From Pannonibacter carbonis (GTDB taxonomy: Bacteria; Pseudomonadota; Alphaproteobacteria; Rhizobiales; Stappiaceae), in the NCBI RefSeq assembly GCF_003012935.1, contig NZ_PUDR01000009.1, forward strand, positions 62,001 through 126,000: a DNA stretch of 64,000 nt. The letters run 5' to 3'. The position numbers were made by a program, and so were the translations under genes. This document shows positions 1 to 8,139 of the stretch, piece by piece. Under the pieces are notes generated by a model. The model was given only the letters and a program-made list of their open reading frames with translations, was not told where the DNA came from and ran no database searches. Positions within the stretch are counted from its first letter, which is position 1; each line of letters starts with the position of its first letter.

Positions 1-1
1 C

Positions 2-394
2 GACGTGACCACCGAAATCCGCTACGCCCTGCCGGGCCTGCGCATCGAGCATATCAAGGGCTCGAAGCACTCCGTCGTCGGCCTCACCACCATCACTCCG
101 GTCACGGAAGACGAGACGGAGGTCCGTCAGATGTTCTGGGCATCGATGGGCTGGATCGGACCGTTCAAGCCACTGATGCGGCATCTGATGAACGTGTTTC
201 TCGGCCAGGACCGGCGCGTGGTCATCCAGCAGCGCGAAGGGCTGGAGTACAATCCGAAGCTGATGCTGATCAACGACGCCGACACCCAGGGCCGCTGGTG
301 GATGCAGCTGAAGCGCGAATGGACGGATGCGCAGGCCGAAGGCCGGGAGTTCCAGAACCCCGTACGCGGCCGCGTCCTGCGCTGGATGAGCTGA
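2..394 (+). CDS. Rieske-type aromatic ring-hydroxylating oxygenase alpha subunit, C-terminal fragment
   Basis: The reading frame is open from the window edge to a TGA at 392-394, so only the last 130 residues are present. The piece resembles the C-terminal, non-heme iron part of Rieske oxygenase alpha subunits. The supporting stretch is LGQDRRVVIQQREGLEYNP followed by DADTQGRWWMQLKREW, which in this family carries the end of the catalytic domain. The Rieske cluster and the iron ligands would lie upstream, outside the window. The substrate cannot be judged. A GTG at 5 is probably only an internal valine. Confidence 0.7.
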   Translation, partial: DVTTEIRYALPGLRIEHIKGSKHSVVGLTTITPVTEDETEVRQMFWASMGWIGPFKPLMRHLMNVFLGQDRRVVIQQREGLEYNPKLMLINDADTQGRWWMQLKREWTDAQAEGREFQNPVRGRVLRWMS

Positions 395-418
395 CCGGCA
401 ACCGATTTGAACAGGATG

Positions 419-443
419 AAAAAACCCCTTTGAAGGCAGGGGC
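419..443 (-). terminator. weak rho-independent terminator, leftward
   Basis: Read on the minus strand, CCCCT and AGGGG (425-429 with 438-442) form a short stem followed by six T residues (419-424). The stem is only 5 bp. It would stop leftward transcription that passes the DUF1186 terminator. The plus-strand T-run is poor, so it is less convincing as the end of the Rieske gene. Confidence 0.35.
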
Positions 444-470
444 TTTAGACTGCTGACACACCTTTCATCT

Positions 471-595
471 TCATCCCGGGCGCAGCGAAGCGGAGATCCG
501 GGACCGGAGAGCTACGGTCTTCCAGTTTTAACTCGTTGAAATATTAATGCCTCGGCTCTCCGGTCCCGGCTCTGCGCTTCGCCCGGCCGGGATGA
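471..595. repeat. imperfect long inverted repeat (intergenic palindromic element)
   Basis: Arms of about 42 nt (471-512 and 555-595) are near reverse complements, sharing blocks such as TCATCCCGG, GCGAAGCG and GGGACCGGAGAGC. They flank an AT-richer loop of about 42 nt. The layout is that of the short palindromic intergenic elements common in rhizobial-type genomes. No coding potential is seen. The 395-683 interval otherwise holds only the two hairpins listed. Confidence 0.6.
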
Positions 596-631
596 CGCCG
601 GAGAGGTCTAGGCCTGTCATCAAGCTGAAAC

Positions 632-655
632 GCCCGGCTTACGACCGGGCTCTTT
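632..655 (-). terminator. hairpin after the DUF1186 gene
   Basis: GCCCGG (632-637) pairs with CCGGGC (645-650) about 35 bp past the stop codon of the leftward DUF1186 gene. T-rich stretches occur on both sides (CTTTCCGTTTT rightward, GTTTC leftward), so it may act in both directions. Confidence 0.5.
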
Positions 656-683
656 CCGTTTTGATGATCTGACGCGAGGCGTC

Positions 684-1538
684 TCAGTTCTTGTCGAACG
701 GCGTATCGTCTTCGGCGGCCAGCAGCATGGGGACATCCTCCCACTCGGCCTCGTCACCATCCCAGGACCAGTCGCCCAGCATTTCGACGGTGTCTTCGAA
801 GGCATAGTAGCGGTTGGTGGCCAGCCACAGGTCCTTGGCTTCCGCGTCTTCGTTCGACACTTTCAGCGCTTCCAGATGATAGCCGAAGTCTTCCGGGTCG
901 GCTGGACGGAAGCCACCTTCATCCATGGCGATGGTGCCGTTCTCGAACAGCGCGTCGATGATGGGGGCAAGGTCCTCAAAGCCGAGATCGCCGGCGACCG
1001 CCACATAGGTGCCCCACATGAAGCTGTCCGGTTCCGGCTTCACCGTGACCGGGAAGTCTGCCAGAAGTTTGCGGGCATGATCACGGTCGACAGCTCCGCT
1101 GATCACACCATGCGCCCAGGCCACCATCATGGCATCGCGGGCAAAGTCATCAACCGCATTGTTGCTGAACCCGGCTTCCAGCTGGGCGTAGTCGCCATTG
1201 TTGAGCGCGATCAGGATCGGTCCCATCGTCTCGGTCATGGCATCGCCAAAGAGGGCTTCAAGGTCGAGGTTCTCGCTCTGCAGCAACTGCATCAAGGGAG
1301 CGAAGGCTTCCTTGGCATCAATGTCGGCGAGGATATGCAGGGCGATAAAGCAGGCATCGCCCTTGGCATCGCGCTGGCTCAAGGGACCCGTGCCGCCATT
1401 GGCACGGTCTTCCAGGATGGCCATCAGCGCCGGCCTGGCCGCTTCGGGCGCGTCAAGGCAAGCCTGAACCGCGTCTTCGGGAAAGCCTTCTCCGGCGGTA
1501 AAGGCATCAATCAGGCTGGCAGCGTCGAGCGCGGTCAT
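684..1538 (-). CDS. DUF1186 domain-containing protein
   Basis: A 284-residue acidic protein with no signal peptide or membrane segment. It is built of short helical pairs, such as the region around FIALHILADIDAKEAFAPLM, in the manner of HEAT-like repeats. The overall pattern and the C-terminal DLWLATNRYY segment match the DUF1186 family, whose biochemical role is unknown. SEC-C proteins of the same family carry a C-terminal zinc motif; here the C-terminus is an acidic tail (WDGDEAEWEDVP) with no cysteine cluster. The ATG at 1538 is the natural start. The gene stands alone between hrpB and the intergenic repeat, with its own downstream hairpin. Confidence 0.7.
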   Translation of the reverse strand: MTALDAASLIDAFTAGEGFPEDAVQACLDAPEAARPALMAILEDRANGGTGPLSQRDAKGDACFIALHILADIDAKEAFAPLMQLLQSENLDLEALFGDAMTETMGPILIALNNGDYAQLEAGFSNNAVDDFARDAMMVAWAHGVISGAVDRDHARKLLADFPVTVKPEPDSFMWGTYVAVAGDLGFEDLAPIIDALFENGTIAMDEGGFRPADPEDFGYHLEALKVSNEDAEAKDLWLATNRYYAFEDTVEMLGDWSWDGDEAEWEDVPMLLAAEDDTPFDKN

Positions 1539-1659
1539 GGTGAAATCCTTGTCTTGCTAAGGCGGTTCCTTTTTCGCCGGAACCTTCATTGCTTGTGTCT
1601 TATCACGGTGATCTCGCAGTGGCGATGACGGTTGCACATGTATCGCCAGACCTGTTGGT

Positions 1660-4131
1660 TCATGTTCCACGCGGTTTTGCGCGCCGGGTGGCTTCCGCGC
1701 TGTGTGGATCGTCAGGCCAGGGATGGCGCGGATAGCGGCCCTTCATCTCGCTCTTCACATCCGCCCAGGATCCGGCCCAGAAGCCGGGGAGATCGTGGGT
1801 GATCTGGATCGGCCGGTGCGCGGGCGACAGCAGCTCCAGCGTCAGCGGAATGCGGCCATTGGCGACCGAGGGATGCTGCGCCAGGCCGAACAGCTCCTGC
1901 ACCCGGATTGAGATTGTCGGTCCGGCCTCCGACCCGTAGTCGATCGGCACGCTGGAGCCAGTTGGCGCGGTGAAATGCGAGGGCGCCAGCCGGTCCAGCT
2001 CCGCCGCGCCGCCATAGCCCAGAAGCCCCGCCAGCGCGTTGCCCAGCACCTCGGCCGAGACATCGCCGACACGGCTTCGACCAGCCAGATAGGGCGTGAG
2101 CCACTCTTGTATCGTCGCCCCCAGCGCCGCGTCCGACAGATCGGGCAGGGTGGTCTCGCCGGCGGCGCGGACAAAGCCGGCCCGTGCGCGCAGCCGCAGC
2201 TGGTCGTTGGTCCAGGGCAGCCGCGCGACGCCCCGGCGCGCCAGTTCCTCCACCAGCGCGGCGGTGACCAGCGCCGGGTCCGGGGCACTGATCTGGCGGC
2301 TCGCCAGCTCCAGCGCCCGCATCCGCCGCACCCGGCGCGCCCGCACGGCGCCGGAGGGCTCCAGCTTCACCTCGTCTTCTTCGGTGATGTCGGCGGCAAA
2401 CAACGTCTCGATGTCATCAAGGCCGAGCGGGGCGGCCAGCAGGATGCGCCCGCTCGCAGCCTTGCCCTGGATGTCGGCCACGGCCAGGAAGGGCTCGGCG
2501 GCCAACGCCAGTTCTTCCGGCATGTCGGCCCCGCGCCCGTTGGCAAGGCGGAAGCGGCCCCGCTGGCCGCGCTGCTGTGCGACGCGCTCGGGATAGGCCA
2601 GTGCCAGCATCTCGCCGGCCTGTTCGGGCAGATCCGCATCGGTGCTTCCCCGGCTCCGCCCGGCCAGATCGCGCCAGCGGGTGGCCAGCGCCCGGGCGTC
2701 GCGGGCGCGCGGGCTGCCGTCGGCCCTGAGGCGCCTCACCCGCTCGCGCAGGTCCACATCCTGCCCGCCGAGGCCCGGCTCACTCAGGATCGCGGCGACA
2801 TCGGCCGCCAGCCGGCCGAGACCCAGTCCTTCGGCCTCCACCAGCATGTGCGCCAGTCGCGGCGCAAGCGGCAGCCGGGCGAGGCGCTTGCCATGCGGCG
2901 TCAGGCGGCCGGCGCCGTCCAGCGCGTGACAGCCCTGCAGCAGGCTGCGTGCTTCCTGCAGCGCGGCGGCGGGAGGCTGGTCGGGAAAGCTCAGGCTGGC
3001 CGGATCGCTCGTGCCCCAGGCAGCCAGGTCCAGCAGCAGCGAGGAGAGGTCCGCCTCGAGGATCTCGGGCCGCTCGGCGGCGGCCAGCGCCTGTGTCTGC
3101 GCCTCGTCCCACAGCCGGTAGCAGACGCCCGGTTCGGTTCGCCCGGCGCGGCCGCGCCGCTGGTCGGCGGTGGCGCGCGCGACGCGCACCGTTTCCAGCC
3201 GCGTCAGCCCGGTCTGCGGCTCATAGCGCGGCACCCGTGACAGCCCGCTGTCGATGACGACGCGCACCCCCTCGATGGTCAGCGAGGTCTGGGCGATGGC
3301 GGTGGCCAGCACCACCTTGCGCAGGCCGGGCCCGGCCGGCCGGATCGCCAGATCCTGCGCCTTGCCGTCGAGCGCGCCATAGAGCGGGGCGATCTGGACC
3401 GCGGGGCCGACCTGGCCCTCCAGCATCTCCGCCACCCGGCGGATCTCGCCCTGTCCGGGCAAGAAGACGAGCAGCGACCCGCTTTCCTCGGCCAGCGCCT
3501 TGCGGATGGCGCGGACCACCTGCGGCTCGATGCGCTCGTCCGGACTGCGGCCGAGGTAGCGCGTCTCCACGGGGAAGCTGCGGCCCTTGCTCTCGATCAC
3601 CGGCGCATCGCCGAGCAGCCGCGCGACGGAGGCCGCATCCAGCGTCGCCGACATCGGCACCAGCCGCAGGTCGTCGCGCAGCACGCCCTGCACGTCGAGC
3701 GCCAGCGCGAGGCCCAAGTCGCCGTCCAGCGAGCGTTCGTGGAATTCGTCGAAGAGGACGCAGGCGACGCCGGGCAATTCCGGCTCGTCGAGGATCATGC
3801 GGGTGAAGACACCCTCGGTCACCACCTCGATGCGCGTGCGGGCCGAGACCTTCGCGTCCATCCGCACCCGGTAGCCGACCGTCTCGCCGACCGGCTCTCC
3901 CAGCGTTTCCGCCATGCGGCGTGCGGCAGCTCGGGCAGCCAGCCTGCGTGGTTCCAGAACGAGAATGCGCTGCCCTGCTGTCCAGTTCGCACCCAGCAGC
4001 GCCAGCGGTACCCTGGTGGTCTTGCCCGCGCCTGGTTCTGCGACCAGCACGGCAGACATGTTTGTCTGAAGCACCGCCAGTAAATCCGGCAGCACGGCAT
4101 CGATGGGCAGCGGTGCGTCAGCCTGGGCCAA
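1660..4131 (-). CDS. hrpB: ATP-dependent helicase HrpB (DEAH/RHA family)
   Basis: The 823 residues are the usual length for HrpB. The P-loop is AEPGAGKTT (residues 31-39), the DEFH box lies at 128-131 (typical DExH of this family), motif III is MSAT, and motif VI is QRRGRAGR. The C-terminal half has the HrpB-specific region ending near the HPWPDDP sequence. The protein is a predicted RNA or nucleic-acid-dependent ATPase of unknown physiological target. It lies 30 bp downstream of glk on the same strand, so it may be read through from mgsA-glk, though no functional link is evident. Confidence 0.93.
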   Translation of the reverse strand: MAQADAPLPIDAVLPDLLAVLQTNMSAVLVAEPGAGKTTRVPLALLGANWTAGQRILVLEPRRLAARAAARRMAETLGEPVGETVGYRVRMDAKVSARTRIEVVTEGVFTRMILDEPELPGVACVLFDEFHERSLDGDLGLALALDVQGVLRDDLRLVPMSATLDAASVARLLGDAPVIESKGRSFPVETRYLGRSPDERIEPQVVRAIRKALAEESGSLLVFLPGQGEIRRVAEMLEGQVGPAVQIAPLYGALDGKAQDLAIRPAGPGLRKVVLATAIAQTSLTIEGVRVVIDSGLSRVPRYEPQTGLTRLETVRVARATADQRRGRAGRTEPGVCYRLWDEAQTQALAAAERPEILEADLSSLLLDLAAWGTSDPASLSFPDQPPAAALQEARSLLQGCHALDGAGRLTPHGKRLARLPLAPRLAHMLVEAEGLGLGRLAADVAAILSEPGLGGQDVDLRERVRRLRADGSPRARDARALATRWRDLAGRSRGSTDADLPEQAGEMLALAYPERVAQQRGQRGRFRLANGRGADMPEELALAAEPFLAVADIQGKAASGRILLAAPLGLDDIETLFAADITEEDEVKLEPSGAVRARRVRRMRALELASRQISAPDPALVTAALVEELARRGVARLPWTNDQLRLRARAGFVRAAGETTLPDLSDAALGATIQEWLTPYLAGRSRVGDVSAEVLGNALAGLLGYGGAAELDRLAPSHFTAPTGSSVPIDYGSEAGPTISIRVQELFGLAQHPSVANGRIPLTLELLSPAHRPIQITHDLPGFWAGSWADVKSEMKGRYPRHPWPDDPHSAEATRRAKPRGT

Positions 4132-4161
4132 GGGTCATGCTCTTTGCGGAAAGGCCCTGGC

Positions 4162-5208
4162 TCAATGCGGAACGGTCAGCGCCCCGGCGCGTGTCCACTG
4201 CCGGCCGGCTGTTCCCACCGCAAACAGGGCAGGTGTACGAGCAAAGGCGGCGAGGCCCTCAAGCGCCGGGTTCTGGTGCCGGATCAGGAAGGTCGGGATC
4301 GACGCCATCAGCCCGGAATGGGGAGACTTCGCCTCGAAGGCGGCCCGGAAGCCGCCATCCTTCAGGTAATCCGCAATATAAGACGTGACACCACCGGTGA
4401 TATAGACGCCGCCGCGCGCCAGAACGGTCAGGGCAAAGTCGCCGGCCACCCGTCCAAGACACCGCGCGAACATCTGCAATGTCTCGACAGCGACAGGATC
4501 GCCCTCGCCGGCTGCCCTCGTAATGTCAGCGCCGCGACTGAAATTGCGGTCCATGTTGCGCGCGATCGCGACAGCGCGGGCCAGCATGGGCAGTCCGGTG
4601 CCGGACAGAAGCTGCTCGGCGCCGACCCGTCCCTCTATCCGCTCCACATGCGGCCAGATCTCGAAATCGGCGTCCGTCACCGGCCCCAGTTCCACATGCC
4701 CACCTTCGCCCGGAACCGGGATCCAGGTATCGGCCGCATGGATCATCGCTGCCGCGCCAAGTCCCGTGCCGGGTCCAAGCACGAATTTGGAGGCTCCAGC
4801 GAGGGCGCTGCCGCTGCCGATCTGCTCGACATCCGATCCGGCAAGGCCGGGCAGGGCCAGCGCCTGCGCCTCGAAATCATTCAGGATGACCACGTCCTCA
4901 AGCTGCAGGCTGTCGATCATCTTCAGCGGTTCGACCACCCAATGCGCGTTGGTCAGCGGAATCCGGTCTCCGGTGACCGGACCGGCGACTGCGATGACGG
5001 CGCTCCTGGGCTGCGGCGCCTTTGCCTCGGCGATCGAGGCACGAATGGCAGCGGTGATATCCGGGAAATCGGCCGTCGCGACGGCCGGCAGCGAAAGCGC
5101 CGGCTGGATGGCGTCCATCACCAAGGCAAAGCGGGCATTGGTTCCGCCCACATCGCCGACCAGGACCGGAAACCGGAAGCCACGCGGGCGCGAGGAAGTC
5201 AGGCTCAT
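4162..5208 (-). CDS. glk: glucokinase
   Basis: Phosphorylates glucose to glucose-6-phosphate with ATP in the cytoplasm. The 348-residue protein belongs to the bacterial Glk family (not ROK): N-terminal phosphate-binding loop [12 protein letters not shown] (residues 18-29), sugar-binding region [14 protein letters not shown], adenosine loop [11 protein letters not shown], and the EGGHVELGP segment. The start codon overlaps the stop of mgsA by four bases (ATGA), so the two genes are translationally coupled. That puts the entry step of glucose metabolism with the methylglyoxal overflow route. Confidence 0.93.
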   Translation of the reverse strand: MSLTSSRPRGFRFPVLVGDVGGTNARFALVMDAIQPALSLPAVATADFPDITAAIRASIAEAKAPQPRSAVIAVAGPVTGDRIPLTNAHWVVEPLKMIDSLQLEDVVILNDFEAQALALPGLAGSDVEQIGSGSALAGASKFVLGPGTGLGAAAMIHAADTWIPVPGEGGHVELGPVTDADFEIWPHVERIEGRVGAEQLLSGTGLPMLARAVAIARNMDRNFSRGADITRAAGEGDPVAVETLQMFARCLGRVAGDFALTVLARGGVYITGGVTSYIADYLKDGGFRAAFEAKSPHSGLMASIPTFLIRHQNPALEGLAAFARTPALFAVGTAGRQWTRAGALTVPH

Positions 5209-5660
5209 GAACGCAGATCCGCAATCTGGGGCGTGGTGGAGGACGTTGCAAGTCCGGTCAGGCGCGCGGAACGCAGAAGGATTTCTGCCGTCGACAGGTT
5301 CAGCGCCATCGGGATGTCATAGACGAGGGCCAGGCGCATCAGCGCCTTGACATCCACATCATGCGGCATCGGCGACAGGGGATCGGCGAGGAACAACAGA
5401 CCATCCAGTTGTCCCTCGGCAATCATCGCGCCGATCTGCTGGTCGCCGCCGAGCGGGCCGCTCTTCAGGGCGGTGACGTCCAGTTCCGGGCAGGCCGCCT
5501 TGACCCGGCCGCCGGTGGTCCCTGTTGCCACGAGACGAAAGGCAGAAAGCTTGTCGCGGTTGCGTTCGGCGAAGGCGACGATCATGTCCTTCTTCGCGTC
5601 ATGCGCCACGAGTGCCAGTACCGGCTTTTGTACAGAGCGCTCCGTGCGATCTGGCTCCAT
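5205..5660 (-). CDS. mgsA: methylglyoxal synthase
   Basis: Converts dihydroxyacetone phosphate to methylglyoxal and phosphate, a bypass of lower glycolysis under sugar-phosphate stress or phosphate shortage. The 151-residue length is typical. Visible family features are VAHDAKK with H20 and D21, the phosphate loop [18 protein letters not shown] with the catalytic aspartate D73 (D71 of E. coli), and PHDVDVKAL with H100. No good Shine-Dalgarno is seen before the ATG at 5660. First gene of the mgsA-glk pair. Confidence 0.93.
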   Translation of the reverse strand: MEPDRTERSVQKPVLALVAHDAKKDMIVAFAERNRDKLSAFRLVATGTTGGRVKAACPELDVTALKSGPLGGDQQIGAMIAEGQLDGLLFLADPLSPMPHDVDVKALMRLALVYDIPMALNLSTAEILLRSARLTGLATSSTTPQIADLRS

Positions 5661-5810
5661 GCCAAAAACTCCCGTTTCGCTGGGCCGAGAGGCCCGATCT
5701 CAATGCTTCGGCACAGCATTAGCCATTTCGCACGGCAAACGCAAAGCGGGAGCTTGCATCATCCAGCATGGAGGTTTTGCCACTGGCCGAAACGAAGCTT
5801 CGAGCCGGCT

Positions 5811-6746
5811 TTACTGGTCTTCGTAACGGTTGCGCATCTGCCACCGGCGTTCGCCTTCCAGGCAAAAGGGATCGATGCCCGTTGCGGCGCGGATGACCCT
5901 TGCGGTTTCCCCTGCTGGCGGCAATCCGGCAATTTCAAGCACAAGCTTGCGCCGGATCGCTTCGGCAAACCGGTCTGCGCCTCGCACGGGCACGACAAAG
6001 GCTCCAGGACCGCCGATGACGCAGGTCTCGTAATAGACGTCGAGATTGTCCATGTCAGACCAGCTGCCGCTGCGGAGCTTGAGTTGCAGCGGCAAACCGT
6101 TGATGACGATACCTCTGGCGATCACCTCGTCACGCGCCACCGGTGCAAAGGTACCTTGGTTGTTCGGGCCATCGCCGGAAACATCTATGACCCGTTTCAT
6201 GGCCGTGACCGGCATGCGGTCGAACTGGGCGGCGGAGTAAAGCAGAGCATCGCCGATAGCGGTTCGATAGGCCCGCCGCACGGGCGTTTCGGCGAGTGCT
6301 GCTGCAAAGTTCGCAGCGTCTTCAGGTGAGCCGATCACATGCCAGTCCACCAGGACGGCCTGGGATTCGCTGCCGGCCCATTCCAGATAGAGGATAGCGA
6401 TCTTTCCTGTCAGGCCGCTGGCAATCGCCTGCATCACCTCATTTGATGTAATGGCCGCCCGGTAACCGCTGCGCTGCAGGGCAAGCTCGTCCATGTCCAT
6501 CGAGTAGGAAATGTCAACGGCAAGAACCAGCGCCACATCCACTTCTTCCGGTGTGGTCTGCGCTGTAGCGAGAGAAACGCTCGGACCAAAGGTCAGAAAC
6601 CCGAGCACCGACAGCAAGGACAGGACGCGTTGCAGTCTGCCGCGAACCGTCTGCCTGCCGCAAGGCTGCGTGATCGGCGCGTGCGCCTGCTTCACACCGT
6701 TGTTGCCAATTCCTCCGAGTGTCTGTCGTTCTGGTCTGTCCGTCAT
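5811..6746 (-). CDS. DUF1194 von Willebrand factor A-like secreted protein (copy 1)
   Basis: A 311-residue protein with a hydrophobic segment (LLSVLGFLTFG) and an AxA-like site before mature residues starting near TPEEVDVALV, so it is probably exported. The VWA fold is shown by the MIDAS motif DISYS, the GDGPNN block and the conserved CVIGGPGAF near the end. The first 35 residues before the signal peptide look too long. A GTG at 6693-6695, preceded by GGAGGA, is an alternative start giving 294 residues. It is a paralogue of the next gene, with close matches at each motif. Function of DUF1194 is unknown. Confidence 0.8.
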   Translation of the reverse strand: MTDRPERQTLGGIGNNGVKQAHAPITQPCGRQTVRGRLQRVLSLLSVLGFLTFGPSVSLATAQTTPEEVDVALVLAVDISYSMDMDELALQRSGYRAAITSNEVMQAIASGLTGKIAILYLEWAGSESQAVLVDWHVIGSPEDAANFAAALAETPVRRAYRTAIGDALLYSAAQFDRMPVTAMKRVIDVSGDGPNNQGTFAPVARDEVIARGIVINGLPLQLKLRSGSWSDMDNLDVYYETCVIGGPGAFVVPVRGADRFAEAIRRKLVLEIAGLPPAGETARVIRAATGIDPFCLEGERRWQMRNRYEDQ

Positions 6747-6843
6747 GCCGCCTCTTGCCCAGCCTGCCGGGGCCGCAGGAGACGGCCTCCGGATCAGTGT
6801 CGGCTGGGATCCGCCCGTGGCAAAATCGCGTTTGCGTGAGCGG

Positions 6844-7677
6844 TCAGTCGAACAGGGCGCAACTGACTGGTTTGCGTGCCGCTGCCGGGATGACCTGAGG
6901 CTGGTTATCCATCAGCCCCGCGATCTCGAGTACGAGTTTCATGCGGATGGCATCCGCGAACCCCTCCTTGGAGCGCACCGGTATGGCAAATGATCCAGGC
7001 CCGCCGATCACGCAGTCCTCATAGTAATGGTCGAGGTGCAGCATTGCCTGCCAGGCCGAAGTCTCCGATTTCATCATCAGCGGCAGACCGTTGATGGTGA
7101 TTCCGGCGGAGATGACCTTGTCGCGCATTTCGGTCACGGTGCCGCCCTGGTTGTTCGGGCCATCACCGGAGATATCGATCACCTTCCGCATGCCTTCATA
7201 CTTGTTGCTGCTGAAAAGTTGCGCCGATTTCTCGAGTGCGGAGAAGATGGATGTCCGCTGCACCTGACGGATGGGAGCTTCGGCTATGCGGGCCGCGAAG
7301 GCTGCTGCGGTCGTGCCGTCTTCGATGACGGTCCAATCGGCCACCGTGAAGTGCTCGCCGACGCCGCCCCATTCGAAATAGGTGACAGCAATCCGGCCGG
7401 TCGGGCCGTATTTGATGGCGTCCAGGACTTCCTGCGATGTGATGGCAGCGACATAGCCTGCGCGCTGGACTTCCTGCTCGTCCGTATCCATGGACTGGGA
7501 GATGTCGACGGCCAGAACCAGTTCGACATCCACCTCGGCGGCCGGGTCATAGGCCGCGAGACTGCGCGGCAGCGAGCGGTCAAACGCCGCAGCGGTAATC
7601 GGGGTCATTGCAAGCATCACCGACGCAAACAGGCCGGTGAGAATGGTCTTTTGGTTTGTGCACAGCGTGAGACGCAT
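6844..7677 (-). CDS. DUF1194 von Willebrand factor A-like secreted protein (copy 2)
   Basis: Starting at the ATG at 7677, which has AAGGAG a few bases upstream, the protein has 277 residues with a signal peptide ending near AAAFD. The frame stays open to an ATG at 7728, which has no good ribosome site. It carries the VWA MIDAS motif DISQS, GDGPNN, and CVIGGPGSF, and ends in a cysteine-containing tail (PVSCALFD). It is the tandem duplicate of the gene at 5811-6746, separated by about 100 bp, so the pair is likely one unit transcribed from the 7.7-8.1 kb interval. Confidence 0.82.
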   Translation of the reverse strand: MRLTLCTNQKTILTGLFASVMLAMTPITAAAFDRSLPRSLAAYDPAAEVDVELVLAVDISQSMDTDEQEVQRAGYVAAITSQEVLDAIKYGPTGRIAVTYFEWGGVGEHFTVADWTVIEDGTTAAAFAARIAEAPIRQVQRTSIFSALEKSAQLFSSNKYEGMRKVIDISGDGPNNQGGTVTEMRDKVISAGITINGLPLMMKSETSAWQAMLHLDHYYEDCVIGGPGSFAIPVRSKEGFADAIRMKLVLEIAGLMDNQPQVIPAAARKPVSCALFD

Positions 7678-8124
7678 GGTTGTTCTCCTTGCCTGGCCGA
7701 AGCCGATACCCACGCCTCCCTTGTTCATCGTTGTTGTTGCGGCTAAAGGTCCCGTTAATTTCTAGAACAGCCGATACCTTACGCAGCTCCTCGACATGCG
7801 ATTAGCTGGCGCATGGATAATTCGTAGCAAAACATGTGCCAGAAAATTAGCCGGCTGGAATGTGCCGGCAAATCAACGGGCGCACGTATTGCGCTTTTTC
7901 ACGAGGTCGGCAAATTTTGCCCTGTAGGCCGGCAAAATTTGCCGACCTGCTCGATTTCTGCAACTTTACCCGGCAAGAACTGCCTGCTTTTCCGGCGTGC
8001 TGCCGCTGGCGTGGGCAAGGCGCTTTCTGGCTCGAATGGGCTCCAGATTGCGGTGCCTCTGCGGTTTTATCCGCTTGACGAAGCCGATATGTGTGGGCAA
8101 TCTCTCTGAAGAAATTCTCAGCCG
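7678..8124. other. 447-bp divergent intergenic region between DUF1194 and the SorC-type regulator
   Basis: No convincing gene. A short open frame at 7834-8109 has no ribosome site and crosses the palindromes described separately. The region must hold the promoters for the leftward DUF1194 genes and the rightward regulator/nucleoside operon. It is dominated by two paired dyad-symmetric elements: GGCAAA-N-TTTGCC twice, and TGAAGAAATT-Y-TCA twice. Confidence 0.6.
7904..7948. promoter_or_regulatory. paired palindromic operator, GGCAAA-N-TTTGCC twice
   Basis: Two 13-bp palindromes, GGCAAATTTTGCC (7909-7921) and GGCAAAATTTGCC (7931-7943), lie with centres 22 bp apart, close to two turns of the helix. 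They are also mirror images, so the whole element is an 18-bp perfect inverted repeat (7904-7921 with 7931-7948) around a 9-bp spacer. This is the geometry of a cooperative repressor site. The nearest candidate binder is the SorC-type regulator encoded 200 bp to the right; that assignment is inference. Confidence 0.6.
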
Positions 8125-8139
8125 GTGAAGAAATTTTCA
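8107..8139 (+). promoter_or_regulatory. tandem DeoR-like operator TGAAGAAATT-Y-TCA
   Basis: TGAAGAAATTCTCA (8107-8120) and TGAAGAAATTTTCA (8126-8139) are 14-bp direct repeats with one difference, 19 bp apart, each with dyad ends TGA/TCA. From memory, the Bacillus subtilis DeoR (SorC family) operator core is TGAACAAAATTTCA, which differs from the second copy at two positions. The second copy covers the GTG at 8125, which weakens that codon as the start of the regulator and favours GTG 8203. Confidence 0.5.

Noticed and set aside
1975-3240. Antisense open frame opposite hrpB
   Set aside because: No motif or ribosome site; hrpB motifs on the other strand are complete.
7834-8109. Small open frame in the DUF1194-regulator gap
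   Set aside because: No ribosome site, composition unlike neighbours, and it runs through the palindromic operator pair.
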